Shown here: piece by piece, positions 12,247-22,852 of the stretch
How the letters are laid out: every line of letters starts with the position of its first letter
How positions within the stretch are numbered: the stretch's first letter is position 1
Source: Oasisia sp. SBJ-2009
Taxonomy: Eukaryota > Annelida > Polychaeta > Sabellida > Siboglinidae
Direction of reading: 5' to 3'
DNA length: 64,000 nucleotides
Assembly (NCBI GenBank): GCA_964017155.1
Contig: OZ024862.1
Location: 45,147,462-45,211,461 of the forward strand
Position numbers and translations under genes: made by a program
The notes under the pieces: generated by a model
The model's database searches: none
Seen by the model: only the letters and a program-made list of their open reading frames with translations
What the model was told of the DNA's origin: nothing

Positions 12247-13078
12247 ATACGTTTTCGTTGATGTTGATGGCTTGCGTGGTTTCTTGGAGACAACGTCGGT
12301 CCACAGTGGTGAATGTGTTACCGGTAGGCGTAATAGATGTAGTGGTCTCGACTGACTGTTGTGGAGCAGGGGGCGAGCCCATCAGGGAAGTGATCGCTGA
12401 TTCAATCGAGATTGACGCCGCAGATTGTAGAGGAGTGATTGGCGGAGATGTTGAGCTCTGGGATGATCTACAGCGTTCAGAGGAGATGGCGAGACGTGTA
12501 GGCACGAATTTGGCGGCTGTCGTTGTAGCAACATCAGCAGTAATGATCTGCGGCAGTGGCAGCAGGGATTTCGCAGTGGCATTCACAAGTTTGGGCACTC
12601 CTGAAGTAAGTGACGACACCAGAGTAGAGATCTGCGTCGACAGTGTAGACACTGAGTTGGTTAGTAGCTGGAACGCGTCGTCAGTGTCGTTCTGTTTGTT
12701 CTTGCACATAGTAATTTCACGGGATAAAGAGGAAACGTCCACATGATTAAAGTCGATGTTTGGCAGCTTACCAAGATCACGGGCCACGAAGATTGGTATG
12801 TGATTTGGGTCAATTTCGTCCAGGACTTTGGAGATGTCGTCGATGTTGTGTTTCGCTCTGTCTGAACCTTGACGTTTGATACGCCGGTTTTTTAAAGTAA
12901 CGGAAATGTGCGAATGCAGAACGTCTTTGGCTTTATTGATGTCAGTGTCCGTAAAATTGTCAAGTACAATTCGGAGAAGTACAGAACGCGGCAAGATGTC
13001 CATTCTATTTATATAAAAACATAAGAGTTCGTTGATGACAATGACGTTGTCGCCGGTAGCTGTCATGGGCGTGGCCAT
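12233..13078 (-). pseudogene. LINE ORF1 (N-terminal and central part)
   Basis: 281-codon open frame. The N-terminal half is charged and helical, with a KNRRIKRQG basic patch. The middle (about residues 120-165) is heptad-like (LTNSVSTLSTQISTLVSSL), as expected for a coiled-coil ORF1. A Ser/Thr/Pro-rich stretch follows. ORF1 proteins bind LINE RNA and assist target-primed reverse transcription. It runs out of frame where the C-terminal domain begins, so it is a frameshifted copy. Confidence 0.65.
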
Positions 13079-13265
13079 AGCGTCGGGTGATAATAGAGGT
13101 CAGCTGATTTTGGTTCAGGTTTTTCTTTACATGCTCGATTCCGCTGTCGCTTTTATTCATCGGCATTCGATAACGCTGGTCGACATCCTCAAGTGTTTGC
13201 CGACAGTCAAGAAAACCTGAGTATACTTTGCAAAAAAATGGCGAGATTTATCACCGGTCGAGGGA

Positions 13266-13492
13266 GCGGCTAAACAACTTTGAAATCACGTGACGTGATA
13301 TATCCATTATCTACTGAATTACTACTTAGGCTATGCTGGCAAAATTAGGCTAATATGACTGAAACATGTATTTTACTTACCGTCTACCTCATAGTTTTGA
13401 GCCCTTGACGCCTTGCCGACCGCGTCTCTTAGACGTCTGCCGATTCCACGGCGATGCGTTCCGTGAAGTAGAAATTATTTTAAGCAAGTCAT
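13266..13492. other. Non-coding gap between two LINEs
   Basis: No gene seen. It ends with one copy of the target-site duplication of the following RTE element. Confidence 0.5.
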
Positions 13493-13513
13493 ATACTCAG
13501 TATATTCGTCCTC

Positions 13514-16095
13514 GAATTCGAGACAATGACAAGTGGCCCTTGGTCATGGGCAAACATGGATTGGGAAATGCAACTCCAATGGCGAACTTCTACTGGCTCT
13601 GTGCTCTGAGTTCGAACTGATAGTGACGAACACCATGTTCAAGCAGAAGGATGAACGCAAGACCACCTGGATGCATCCTCGTTCCAAACACTGGCATATG
13701 ATAGACTTCATCATCACGAGGTGTCGGGATAAGATGGACATCCACAGCACCCGAGTCATGCGTGGAGCAAACTGTTGGACCGATCACCAGATGCTGAGAT
13801 CAAAAGTGGCTTTCAGAATACGACAAAAGCACAACAGGCAAGGGACAAATAAGCCGACCAAGCTCAACACTGCAAAACTAAGTACCATCAGCCATAGGGA
13901 GAGTTTTGAGCAGGAGATGGACAGTGCTCTCGCCCACTGGGAGGAGAAGGAAAACTCAACACCAGACGAGGAATGGGCAGCTCTGCAGCAGGTTGTGTAC
14001 AACACAGCCAAGACATATCTTGGCAAGCCAGCCAGAAAACACCAGGACTGGTTCGACCCCAACGACCAGGAGCTACAGACTCTTATGAGCAGAAGAGATC
14101 AAGCCCACCAGAGAGTGTTGCAAACCAGGAGCACTAGATCCAACACTGCAGCATACAAAGATGCCTGCAGACTGCTACAAAAACACACCCGTGCACTGAA
14201 GTCGGACTGGTGGGAAAGGAAAGCAGTGGAGCTGCAGAGAGCTGCCGACAGTAACAACATGAAGGGCTTCTACAATGGACTGAAGGAAGTGTGGGGACCC
14301 AAAAAGAAGGGACCTGTTCAACTAAAATCAACAGACGGAATGGAAACCTTCTTTGACAGCAAGAGAGTTGTGGCAAGATGGAGTGAACACTTCCAGAAGC
14401 TACTCAACGTCCCTGGCGACATAGATCACGAAGCTCTGGACAACATCCCGCAGCGCATTACCAAGACAAGCCTTGATGAGATTCCAACTATGGATGAGAT
14501 GGCTAGAGCAATCGCCAGTCTGAAAGATGGCAAAGCACCTGGAGGAGATGGAATTCCTGCAGAAGTATGGAAGCATGGAGGAGACAATCTGTTCAGCAGA
14601 CTGCACCAACTAATCACCAATGCCTGGGAGATGGGTTCTGTACCACAAGCATGGAAGGGTGCAAGCATTATAACCATCTACAAGAAAGGTGATCGAACAG
14701 ACTGTGGGAACTATAGAGGAATCTCTCTTCTTTCCATAGCAGGCAAGATCTTCGCCAGGATCCTCCTCAACAGACTATCTACCCACCTAACACCAGAGGT
14801 AGTTCCGGAGACACAATGTGGCTTCAGAGGTAACCGGAGCACCGTGAATATGATATTTTCTCTCCGACAACTACAAGAAAAGTGCATTGAGCAGGAACGA
14901 CCATTGTACATGGTATTTGTCGACTTCAGTAAGGCGTTCGATACAGTTGGGAGGACCGGACTATGGCAGCTACTGAAGAAGTATGGCTGCCCAGAGAAGT
15001 TCACAACAATGATCGAGGCACTACATACCGGAATGATGGCGACTGTTAATGTTGGAGGGGAAGTCTCGGAATCGTTCAGGGTCACAAATGGGGTCAAGCA
15101 AGGCTGTGTACTGGCGCCCACGCTCTTTTCCATCTTCCTATCAGCAATGCTCGACAATGCTTTCCGAGACATGGGGGATGGCATCTACATACAGTCAAGA
15201 CAGAGCGCTGACCTATTCAACGTCGCACACTTCAGAGCGAAGACCAAGACTACACGGATACTGATGAGGCAGCTGCTATTCGCAGATGACAGTGCACTGG
15301 TTGCACACTCTGCTGAAGAGATGCAGAAAATAGTGGATGCTTTTTCCAATGCGTCAAAGAAGTTCGGCCTGAAGATTAACATCAAGAAGACCGAGGTGCT
15401 GTACCAACCCAACTCTACAAGAACCCGAGAGGAGGATATCATGGTTGATGGAAACAAGCTTAACTCTGTTATGGAATTCACCTACCTCGGAAGCACTATA
15501 TCAAGTGACGGATGCATTGACGATGAAATACAGAGGAGGATGGCCAATGCTAGTGCATCTTTCGGCCGACTACGCCAGAGACTCTGGAACAACCACCATG
15601 TGTCCATGCGGGTTAAAGGCAAGATATACCGTGCAATTGTGCTGTCCACTCTCCTATACGGAGCCGAGGCCTGGACAGTGTACAGACGACAGGTGAAAAA
15701 GTTGCATGCCTTCATGATGCGACATCTGCGTTCGATCATGAGGATAACCTGGATGGACAAAGTGACAAACAAGGAAATACTCGAACGGACAGGGCTGCCA
15801 TCTATGGAAGATTTTCTGATCAGAAAGAATCTCCGGTGGACTGGACACCTCATGAGGATGTCATCAGACAGGCTACCGAAGCAGGTTCTCTACTCCCAAC
15901 TGTCTTCTGGTCACAGAAAGAGAGGGCGCCCTCGTCTCCGGTTCAAAGATACCATCAAGAGAAACCCGAAACTGAGAGACATAAAGATCGACTCCTGGAC
16001 ATCACTCTCACAGCAGAGAGACAAATGGAGAGCAAGAGTCAAGTGATGGAAGCAGTCTTTGTCGCTTCGCGACCGACAGCATGATGATGATGATG
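13514..16095 (+). mobile_element. 5'-truncated RTE-type LINE with long target duplication
   Basis: The insertion is bounded by a 21-bp direct repeat with one mismatch (13493-13513 and 16096-16116, containing ATACTCAGT and TATTCGTCCTC). It starts inside the endonuclease region and ends with a short (GATGAT)n-type tail (about 16080-16095), a normal RTE-clade 3' end. The long open frame and near-perfect target duplication suggest a fairly recent insertion. Confidence 0.9.
13533..16046 (+). CDS. RTE-type endonuclease (C-terminal part) and reverse transcriptase
   Basis: 837 codons without a stop. Residues 1-90 are the end of an AP-type endonuclease (TNTMF, HMIDFIITR, TDHQML). A linker follows, then the reverse transcriptase: DGKAPGGDGIPAEVWK, NYRGISLLS, CGFRGNRST, VFVDFSKAFDTV, NGVKQGCVLAPTLFS and the catalytic LLFADDSALVA at about residue 585. 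The C-terminal region (EFTYLGSTISSDG, KLHAFMMRHLRSIMRI, RWTGHLMRM) is characteristic of RTE proteins often mis-annotated as host genes. One frameshift near 13560 splits it from a short upstream endonuclease segment, and the rest of the N-terminus is missing by 5' truncation. Confidence 0.9.
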   Translation: MALGHGQTWIGKCNSNGELLLALCSEFELIVTNTMFKQKDERKTTWMHPRSKHWHMIDFIITRCRDKMDIHSTRVMRGANCWTDHQMLRSKVAFRIRQKHNRQGTNKPTKLNTAKLSTISHRESFEQEMDSALAHWEEKENSTPDEEWAALQQVVYNTAKTYLGKPARKHQDWFDPNDQELQTLMSRRDQAHQRVLQTRSTRSNTAAYKDACRLLQKHTRALKSDWWERKAVELQRAADSNNMKGFYNGLKEVWGPKKKGPVQLKSTDGMETFFDSKRVVARWSEHFQKLLNVPGDIDHEALDNIPQRITKTSLDEIPTMDEMARAIASLKDGKAPGGDGIPAEVWKHGGDNLFSRLHQLITNAWEMGSVPQAWKGASIITIYKKGDRTDCGNYRGISLLSIAGKIFARILLNRLSTHLTPEVVPETQCGFRGNRSTVNMIFSLRQLQEKCIEQERPLYMVFVDFSKAFDTVGRTGLWQLLKKYGCPEKFTTMIEALHTGMMATVNVGGEVSESFRVTNGVKQGCVLAPTLFSIFLSAMLDNAFRDMGDGIYIQSRQSADLFNVAHFRAKTKTTRILMRQLLFADDSALVAHSAEEMQKIVDAFSNASKKFGLKINIKKTEVLYQPNSTRTREEDIMVDGNKLNSVMEFTYLGSTISSDGCIDDEIQRRMANASASFGRLRQRLWNNHHVSMRVKGKIYRAIVLSTLLYGAEAWTVYRRQVKKLHAFMMRHLRSIMRITWMDKVTNKEILERTGLPSMEDFLIRKNLRWTGHLMRMSSDRLPKQVLYSQLSSGHRKRGRPRLRFKDTIKRNPKLRDIKIDSWTSLSQQRDKWRARVK

Positions 16096-16116
16096 ATACT
16101 CAGTGTATTCGTCCTC

Positions 16117-16760
16117 CATTGCTAAAGAAAATTTACACACTTCTCGTGGAACAATGACAATATAGATATAATTAAACGGAGTGACTGCTGGCTGCATGGG
16201 TTGTCACCAACGCAAACTCGGATCATGACGGGCTCTGACGTACATTGCGCATGCGCTATGTCCGTTTAGTCGAATCTCGGCCCGTTACACGGTTTTAGAG
16301 AGCAAGCATATATTGCAACATCTGCATGTTTACTGTTTTATATTCGTATCAGTACATCACTCCAAAGAATGTTTTAAATATTTTTTATGAACAACAATCA
16401 TGGAATTACAGATATAGCACACTGATATACTGTGAAAGATTGTTCTGTTTTGTGTAGTATGCGCTGAGCATCTGTGTGAATAGCCTCTGCCCTTTGGGAA
16501 GGGTCGTTGCAACAAGCTTGCGTTATAACGGGCTCTGACGTACATTGCGCATGCGCAATGTCCATTTAGCCGAATATATGACGTGCATTGCGCATGCGCA
16601 ATGTCGTTTAGTCGAATATCGGCCCGGTCATGACGTATGCCGTTGCCACTACGTCACAGCGCATCAAAAACAGCTAAAAGCGGACACTGCGCATGCGCGC
16701 GCATGCGTGATATGCGTTTAGTCGAATCCTGGACTGGGTCGAAACAGGGACCACCACAGC
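16117..16760. promoter_or_regulatory. CpG-containing block with NRF-1-like palindromes
   Basis: TGCGCATGCGC occurs at 16246-16256, 16546-16557, 16589-16600 and 16688-16698 (followed by a second overlapping GCGCATGCG). This matches the known NRF-1 consensus (YGCGCAYGCGCR). Most copies sit in a repeated frame of TGACGT.CATTGCGC, then ATGTCC, then TTTAG.CGAAT. The block includes the right-hand direct repeat (16290-16440). No gene start is visible next to it, so regulatory activity is inference. Confidence 0.45.
16290..16440 (+). repeat. Direct repeat flanking the LINE block, right copy
   Basis: Same orientation and order of blocks as 8683-8825, with small indels. It may be one repeat family inserted twice or the remains of a larger duplication. 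Confidence 0.65.
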
Positions 16761-16791
16761 GGCCGCGCGTTCCTTCTTAACGTAGTGTCCA
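16758..16791 (+). repeat. GGCCGCGCGTTCCTTCT motif, copy 1
   Basis: The GGCCGCGCGTTCCTTCT..AACG..GTGTCCACG string recurs at 25926-25957. It is shared by otherwise unrelated flanks and suggests a common repeat family. Confidence 0.5.
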
Positions 16792-16813
16792 CGTAGCCTC
16801 GGTTACCCAGTCT

Positions 16814-17400
16814 CCGTGAGGTGGCAGCACTGTTAAACCCCTCAACTTCGCCTGGGATAAGAATGGGTCATAAGTTTCTAATATCCGGGTAGCTTTACCC
16901 CAGATTTGGGTAGAGACGCTGATTGGCTCTCAGGCCAACTATAAAATAAAAATTCAAATAACGATATATAAGATAATAATATCATATGAAAGGTATTCAA
17001 CATTGAACACAATATTAACACAAAAGTAAGTAAAAATTCAAATTTACAGTTGTTTATAAAATAAGAATTACGGCAGGATTAACCAGTATCCGTGAGGTGG
17101 CAGCATTGTTTAGCCCCACACGGATAGCATACAAATTAAATAAGGATACTTTTTTTTATCAAATAATGCTGTTTTATAAAAACTATTCAGAATTAAACTT
17201 ATATTAACACAAAATAAATAGAAATACAAACTTGCAGTTGTTTATAAAAAAAATATATATTACGGCAGTGTCTGTGAGGTGGCATCATTGTATAGATCAC
17301 GCGGATTCCAAACAAAAGCCGGCAAATGTGACCACACTGTCTTCTCGGCGTAGTTCCGCAGCAGACCGACAGTCGGTTAAGCGAGACTACGGTTACCCTT
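16814..17400 (+). repeat. Composite repeat with CTCF-like motifs, copy A
   Basis: Contains GGTAGAGACGCTGATTG, the ATCATATGAAA..TATTCAACATTGAAC stretch and sub-repeats that each carry CCGTGAGGTGGCAG or a variant (16814-16827, 17090-17103, 17272-17285). It ends near GACAGTCGGTTAAGC. The same order recurs at 18111-18700. No coding potential is seen. Confidence 0.65.
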
Positions 17401-17419
17401 TTAAAGTTGCATTCTGACA

Positions 17420-18110
17420 TAATTTCCCCTTTTTAACGCATTTTAGAAAAGTCAATGTACACCATGACCGATATTTGCTTATTAGTATACTTCCTACCAC
17501 ATGTCTCACTTTGTGGATTTATACGTTATTTGATCAAATATAAGTTTGCAACAAACAACGACACTGGAGTTTCCCAAAAGTCAATCTATTTTTACCATCG
17601 GAACTCTCCGGTCAACGTAAGTAAACGATGGGGCAAACTAAAAGGCGGTTTCACATATCCACGTTAGTCGCTAGACGCGCCACTAGGCAACAATACCCTA
17701 ATTATTTAAATCATGCTCAATTAGCCATTGAGCGTACAGGCGCGTAGCCAGCGATAGTTTGTATGTGGGCAACTGGGCATGCCGTAAATATGGAGCGTAT
17801 CGAGCGGTGGCATCTTTGTGAATGTGGTATGCCGTTTCCGTGCGGTCTGCCAATTGTGGTCCGCCTTTTAGTGTGGCCCCCTCCTGACAGCGCTTTTCAC
17901 TGGAATTCCCTTCATCGAGGTCTAAACCAATCAGAGAATTCTAACTGGTGGGACCCACCAGGGCGTTTTTTCGTCTTTTGCTGCTTTTTATCTTAAAATG
18001 GCATATTATGTGAAAATAAGTTGGTAGGTAGTTGAGGAAAACAATATATAGTGTATGGGGAATGCTGGTTTTATTTTAAACATGGCGGAAGTCAGAATGC
18101 AACTTTAAGC
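17420..18110. other. Spacer between composite repeats
   Basis: No supported gene. Short open frames lack domain features. Confidence 0.5.
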
Positions 18111-18747
18111 CCCTCACACCCGCCTGGGGAAACAATGGGTCTGCATTTTCGACCCGCCAGGCGGCCTTACCCCAGATTGGGTAGAGACGCTGATTGACTT
18201 TCAGACCAACCATAAAATAAACATTAAAATAACGATATACTTTTACTAGATAATGATATCATATGAAAAGTATTCAACATTGAACTAACATTAACACAAA
18301 AGTAAGTAAAAATTCAAATTTAACGTTGTTTATAAAATAAGAATTACTGCAGGATTAACCAGTATCCGTGAGGTGGCAGTATTGTCTAGCCCCACACGGA
18401 TAAAAAAATGTACCATTGTCGTTCGTAAAAGACTATTACGTAGCACAGTCTGATTGGCTCAAGATACACAAATTAAATAAGGATACCTTTTTATCAAATA
18501 ATGCTGAATTTAAAAAAGAAACTTCAAAATTAATAGAAATACAAATTTGCAGTAGTTTATAAAATATAAATTACGGCAGTGTCCGTGAGGTGGCAGCATT
18601 GTATAGATCACGCGGATAAACAAACAAATGCCGAGTAAGTAACCAGACTGTCTTCTCGGCGTAGTTCCACAGCCGACCGACAGTCGGTTAAGCAAGACTA
18701 CTGCCTGTGGCATTTGTGGCCTCGGCGTGTGTGACCGCCAGGGTGTC
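18111..18747 (+). repeat. Composite repeat with CTCF-like motifs, copy B
   Basis: Parallel to copy A, with motifs at 18366-18379 and 18583-18596. It continues into CTGCCTGTGGCATTTGTGG and a CGTGTGTGACCGCCAGGGTG block that also occurs near 28995-29045. The following LINE fragment begins directly after this block. Confidence 0.65.
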
Positions 18748-20066
18748 CTCATTGAACACATAATTCATAGCCACATCATGAAACACCTTGAACAACATCA
18801 CATCCTAACTGACCACCAACATGGTTTTCGTGCAAAAAGATCAACAGAAACTCAATTAATTCAAAATATCCATGAGCAAATCCCTTGACGAAAAGAAAAC
18901 TGTAGACATGGCCATTCTAGACTTCACTAAAGCATTCGATAAAGTTCCACATAAAAGACTAATTCACAAACTAAAATACTATGGCATCACAGGCCCAATA
19001 TCATCATGGATAGAAAGCTTCCTTACAGAAAGAACCCAACAGGTTGTAATAAATGGATCAGCATCCATACCCATTCAAGTAACCTCAGGGGTACCACAGG
19101 GAAATCGTACTGGGGCCCCTATTTTTCCTACTATACATAAATGACCTGCCCAACAATCTCACTTCAAATGTTCGCCTTTTTGCAGATGACTGCCTACTAT
19201 ATCTACCAGTTAAATCAGACAATGACACTTCTCTCCTCCAAAATGATCTACTCAAACTCGAGGAATGGCAAAACATTTGGCTTATGAAATTCAATCCCAC
19301 CAAATGCTTCACAATGACATTAGCCTCAAAACCGACACCAAATCACTACACATTCTGTGGCCAACAACTTCAATCTGTTCAATCTCACTGTTATCTTGGT
19401 GTACAAATATCAAATACTTTAAATTGGACAAAACAATGCAACTCAGTCGCTAAGAAAGCACAACAGACACTAGGGGTCATTAGGAGAAATCTAAATAAAT
19501 GCCCAACCCACACTAAATCTATAGCCTACACAACCCTTGTCCGACCAATACTTGAATATGTGTCAGCATCATGGGATCCACACTGCCTAAAACATATTAA
19601 AACGTTACAAAGAATCCAAAGACAAGCTGCCAGATTTTGCACAAAAAACTATTCTAGAGAGCCAGGAACAGTAACCCAACTCCTTAAAGTCCTACAATGG
19701 GACACCCTTCAAACAAGAAGAAAAATGTAAAGACTTAGCATAATATACAAGATGGAACATAACCTTATAGATATCCCACTAGATCACTATATCCAACACA
19801 ACACTAGATCCTCACGTAAACATGACAGTCAGTTCTTGCAAATTAGACACTCTGCAAACATATTTGGAAACAGCTTCTTCCCAACCACAATTAAAGAATG
19901 GAATTCTCTGCCCCCAAACACTGTCTCAAGTAAATCACTAAACTCATTTCCAAAAAATTTAATCCAACATTTTAACAACTAATTCAAACGATCCACCATG
20001 CGCACTGGCGTGATGTGTCCCCAGGACATTTTGCCAGTAACATATACAGATACAGACAGATACAAA
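18748..20066 (+). mobile_element. 5'-truncated LINE remnant (jockey/CR1 group)
   Basis: Frames on the plus strand give HQHGFRAKRSTETQL, then (in a shifted frame from 18872) ILDFTKAFDKVPHKRL, TSGVPQG, then FADDCLLYLP near 19180 and the C-terminal region YLGVQISNTLNW, LVRPILEYVSASWDPH, LQRIQRQAARF and IKEWNSLPPNTV. There are frameshifts near 18865 and 19130 and a stop near 19730. The 3' end has an ATACAGATACAGACAGATAC-type tail at about 20040-20066. The endonuclease is missing. Confidence 0.85.
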
Positions 20067-20500
20067 AAAGAGTCTGTTGTGTGACAAACTGCCCCAGGTT
20101 GCTTGTTTGTAGGTTTGGTTGTTACCAAGTAGGGGTTTATTTTTATGGATAATAAATAATCCATTTATGAAAAATTACTGATACATGCCTGATGGTATAC
20201 CTGATATTTCATATAAATATTTTAATTGGATAACAATGCTAAATCAAACATTTCATGTTAATTACAATTAATCAATTAATGTATAAACCACCTACATAAA
20301 AACATTTGTTCTCACCACATTTCTGACCGTTTGACTCCACCAGGAGTGTTGGCCAGTATACCGACAAGACAAGATTCTCAAGTTCTCACCGCATGTCATT
20401 ACTGTATAACAAACCTTGGTAGGTAGGCAATCTATGACAACAAACATGTGACTAAGCTCTGTCTGAAGTTTAGCAACGACAACGTGCACCAATATTCACG
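20067..20500. other. Non-coding stretch before zinc-finger unit 1
   Basis: No gene or domain supported. Confidence 0.5.
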
Positions 20501-20692
20501 TGGCCACCAGCACTGTGAGGATTCTTCACCACAGGTACAGCATTTGTAGCATTTCTGAACAGTGTTCAAATCGACATGAATCTTGTAAAAAAAAAAAAAA
20601 AATTACCACAGGGATCATATTTGTAGGGTACGCGTGGATACAGATATGTGTCGTCAAATTACTGTTTTTGTTTGAATTATGCACACCAAGTT
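20501..20692 (-). pseudogene. Decayed 3' fingers of zinc-finger gene 1
   Basis: Past the stop of the open array, the minus strand still shows pieces of two more fingers, including KCYKCCTCGEESSQC, as in the ends of units 2 and 3. A one-base change just after KPFK creates the present stop. In unit 3 the ancestral end reads CCHLKAHVGS followed by a stop. Confidence 0.6.
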
Positions 20693-21958
20693 TCACATTT
20701 TAAATGGTTTATGCCCCGTGTGGATACGGACATGTGTCTTCAAAATACCACTATGTGAGAATTGTGCACCACAGGTGTCACACTTGTAAGGTTTATCCCC
20801 CGTGTGGACACGGAAATGTCTCGTCAAATGATCATTTCGTGAGAATTGTGCATCACAGATATCACATTTGTATGGTTTCTCCCCAGTGTGGATACGGACA
20901 TGGTTTTTCAAATTACTACGCTCTGGGAATTGTGCACCACAGGTATCACATTTGTAAGGTTTATCCCCCGTGTGGATATGGACATGTTTTTTCAGGTGAC
21001 CAATTTGTGAGAATTGTGCACCACAGATATCACATTTGTAAGGTTTATCCCCCGTGTGGATACGGACATGTTTTTTCAAATGACCACTCTCTGAGAATTG
21101 TGCATCACAGGTATCACATTTGTAAGGTTTATCTCCGGTGTGGATACGGACATGTTTCTTCAAATTACCATTCACTGAGAATTGTGCACCACAGGTATCA
21201 CATTTGTAAGGTTTATCCCCTGTGTGTATACGGACATGGGTCTTCAACCCACTACTTTGTGAGAATTGTGCACCACAGGTATCGCACTTATATGGTTTAT
21301 ATCCAGTGTGGATACGGGCATGTTTCGTGAAACTACCGCTGTGTGAGAATTGTGCACCACAGACATCACATTTGTAAGGTTTATCCCCTGTGTGGATACG
21401 GACGTGAGACTTCAAAGAGCCGCTATGTGAGAATTGTGCACCACATGTGTCACATTTGTATGGTTTATCCCCAGAGTGGATATGGACATGTACCTTCAAA
21501 TTGCCAATTTTTGAAAATTGTGCGCCACAGGTATCACATTTGTATGGTTTATCTCCGGTGTGGATACGGACATGTTTCTTCAAATTGCCATTCTCTGAGA
21601 ATTGTGCACCACAGGTATCACATTTGTAAGGTTTATCTCCCGTGTGGATACGGACATGGGTTTTCAACCTACTACTTTGTGAGAATCGTGCACCACAAGT
21701 ATCACACTTATATGGTTTATCTCCGGTGTGGATACGGACATGTTTCGTCAAATTACTATTCTCTGAGTATTGTGCACCACAGGTATCACATTTGTAAGGT
21801 TTATCTCCCATGTGGATACGGACATGGGTCTTCAACCCACCACTTTGTGAGAATTGTGCACCACAGGTAACACATTTGTATGGTTTTTTCCTTGTGTGGA
21901 TACGGACGTGTGACTTGAAACGTTTCTCTGTGGTACGACTGTTCACATTCAAAGCCAT
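20693..21958 (-). CDS. C2H2 zinc-finger protein, 14 fingers (unit 1)
   Basis: 421 codons. After a short N-terminus with half a finger (KRFKSHVRIH) come 14 tandem C2H2 fingers, each CX2CX12HX3H, joined by TGDKPYKCD-type linkers. The usual linker in the family is TGEKPY; here Asp replaces Glu almost everywhere and only one linker is TGEKPY. Such proteins bind DNA in the nucleus, one finger per about 3 bp. Contact positions vary most between fingers (SQSGGLKT, SENSNLTK, SRNDHLTR). No KRAB, BTB or SCAN domain is visible, so no effector function can be assigned. The start chosen is the first ATG (MALNVNSR), preserved upstream of the array in unit 2; the same frame stays open for about 30 more codons upstream before a stop. 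The C-terminus is shortened relative to its paralogues. Confidence 0.8.
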   Translation of the reverse strand: MALNVNSRTTEKRFKSHVRIHTRKKPYKCVTCGAQFSQSGGLKTHVRIHMGDKPYKCDTCGAQYSENSNLTKHVRIHTGDKPYKCDTCGARFSQSSRLKTHVRIHTGDKPYKCDTCGAQFSENGNLKKHVRIHTGDKPYKCDTCGAQFSKIGNLKVHVHIHSGDKPYKCDTCGAQFSHSGSLKSHVRIHTGDKPYKCDVCGAQFSHSGSFTKHARIHTGYKPYKCDTCGAQFSQSSGLKTHVRIHTGDKPYKCDTCGAQFSVNGNLKKHVRIHTGDKPYKCDTCDAQFSESGHLKKHVRIHTGDKPYKCDICGAQFSQIGHLKKHVHIHTGDKPYKCDTCGAQFPERSNLKNHVRIHTGEKPYKCDICDAQFSRNDHLTRHFRVHTGDKPYKCDTCGAQFSHSGILKTHVRIHTGHKPFKM

Positions 21959-22600
21959 ATTGAAATTACTTGTGGTGCTAACCTGTTTACATTCACCACA
22001 CTTATTGGATTTACCACAGCACGATGCACACTTGTCTGTTCAAAGTTATGATCTTCACTGCATATTACGATGTGTCGCAATCGAGAGAGCACTAGTATTC
22101 AGTGAGACATGTAAATCATATGCACCACAATTGAAGTTTCTCACCAATGTCAGCATCAAAATTCAAGAGTGAAGACACCACCTTTTGTAAAACGATTCCA
22201 GACGCACCATACTTAAATGATTTCCCACAAATGTCAGTGTATATACACATCATTAAACTGAACACTGAGGAGAATGTCTCGTGTGTGCATCAACACAAAC
22301 AGATGTTTCATCTTTCAGAGAGTATTTTAGTCACGATTGATTGTTTCCATCCAGAAATGATTTGGTGTCTTCAGATATGAAAATAAATGATTGTTCCACA
22401 AGTGACAATCACAAGGTTTCTCTTCTTCTCAAAGTCTAAAATGTGGTCGTTCAATTATATGACTTGCTGCACTCCATTTGTATATGGCCCAAGGCGTGAC
22501 ACGTGTTATCGGCAATGTGTGAGATGTTTAACAGCTTCATCACTTGACCACAGACACTTCCGATGTGAACATCATTCGTCGGATGTCACCTTTGTCTGAA
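21959..22600 (-). pseudogene. Probable decayed 5' coding region of zinc-finger gene 1
   Basis: The minus strand upstream of the ATG reads CGECKQVSTTSNFN in frame, then stops. Further up are Cys-rich pieces resembling fingers. The corresponding part of unit 2 (about 32050-32350) keeps WEKPFKC-like and CSLDCDT pieces. The block may be UTR derived from fingers. Confidence 0.4.
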
Positions 22601-22852
22601 ACAACAGGAAAAGTTAGTGACTCTACCTGACACGTATCTACCTGAGACAATACACTAGTCAATTTGGTCATTTGCGGACAGCTCCGCTCATTTGGGTCCC
22701 ACATGATTTGGCTCAAAACGGCTTCGGCCCAGTCTGATGAATGATTCAACCTACTCTATACTTTGTTCAAATGTAGGGGTGCTGTGTCGGAAGTATCGGA
22801 GTAAATATACTATTACAAATGCATGTATTAAATGTGCACTTGTTATAATGTA

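Larger units (their letters stand above)
8838..13265 (-). mobile_element. Decayed APE-type LINE (jockey/CR1 group)
   Basis: On the minus strand the order is ORF1, endonuclease, reverse transcriptase and a C-terminal region. The 3' end near 8838 has a TTATTATTATATTA-type tail. Several frameshifts separate the frames. The 5' limit is approximate: after ORF1 there is about 190 bp of possible 5' UTR. A target-site duplication was not identified. The clade is uncertain; the EN/RT layout is that of the jockey/CR1/L2 group. Confidence 0.8.

Noticed and set aside
16814..18700. The paired composite repeats as LTRs of one retroelement
   Set aside because: They are built of internal sub-repeats, lack TG..CA ends, and the 700 bp between them has no coding sequence.
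20704..21870. Long plus-strand open frames rich in HHRYHICK and CGYGHVSS over the zinc-finger arrays (also 30391-31806 and 54671-55475)
   Set aside because: They are antisense shadows of the repeated finger codons; their periodicity follows the 84-bp finger unit and no start or domain supports them.
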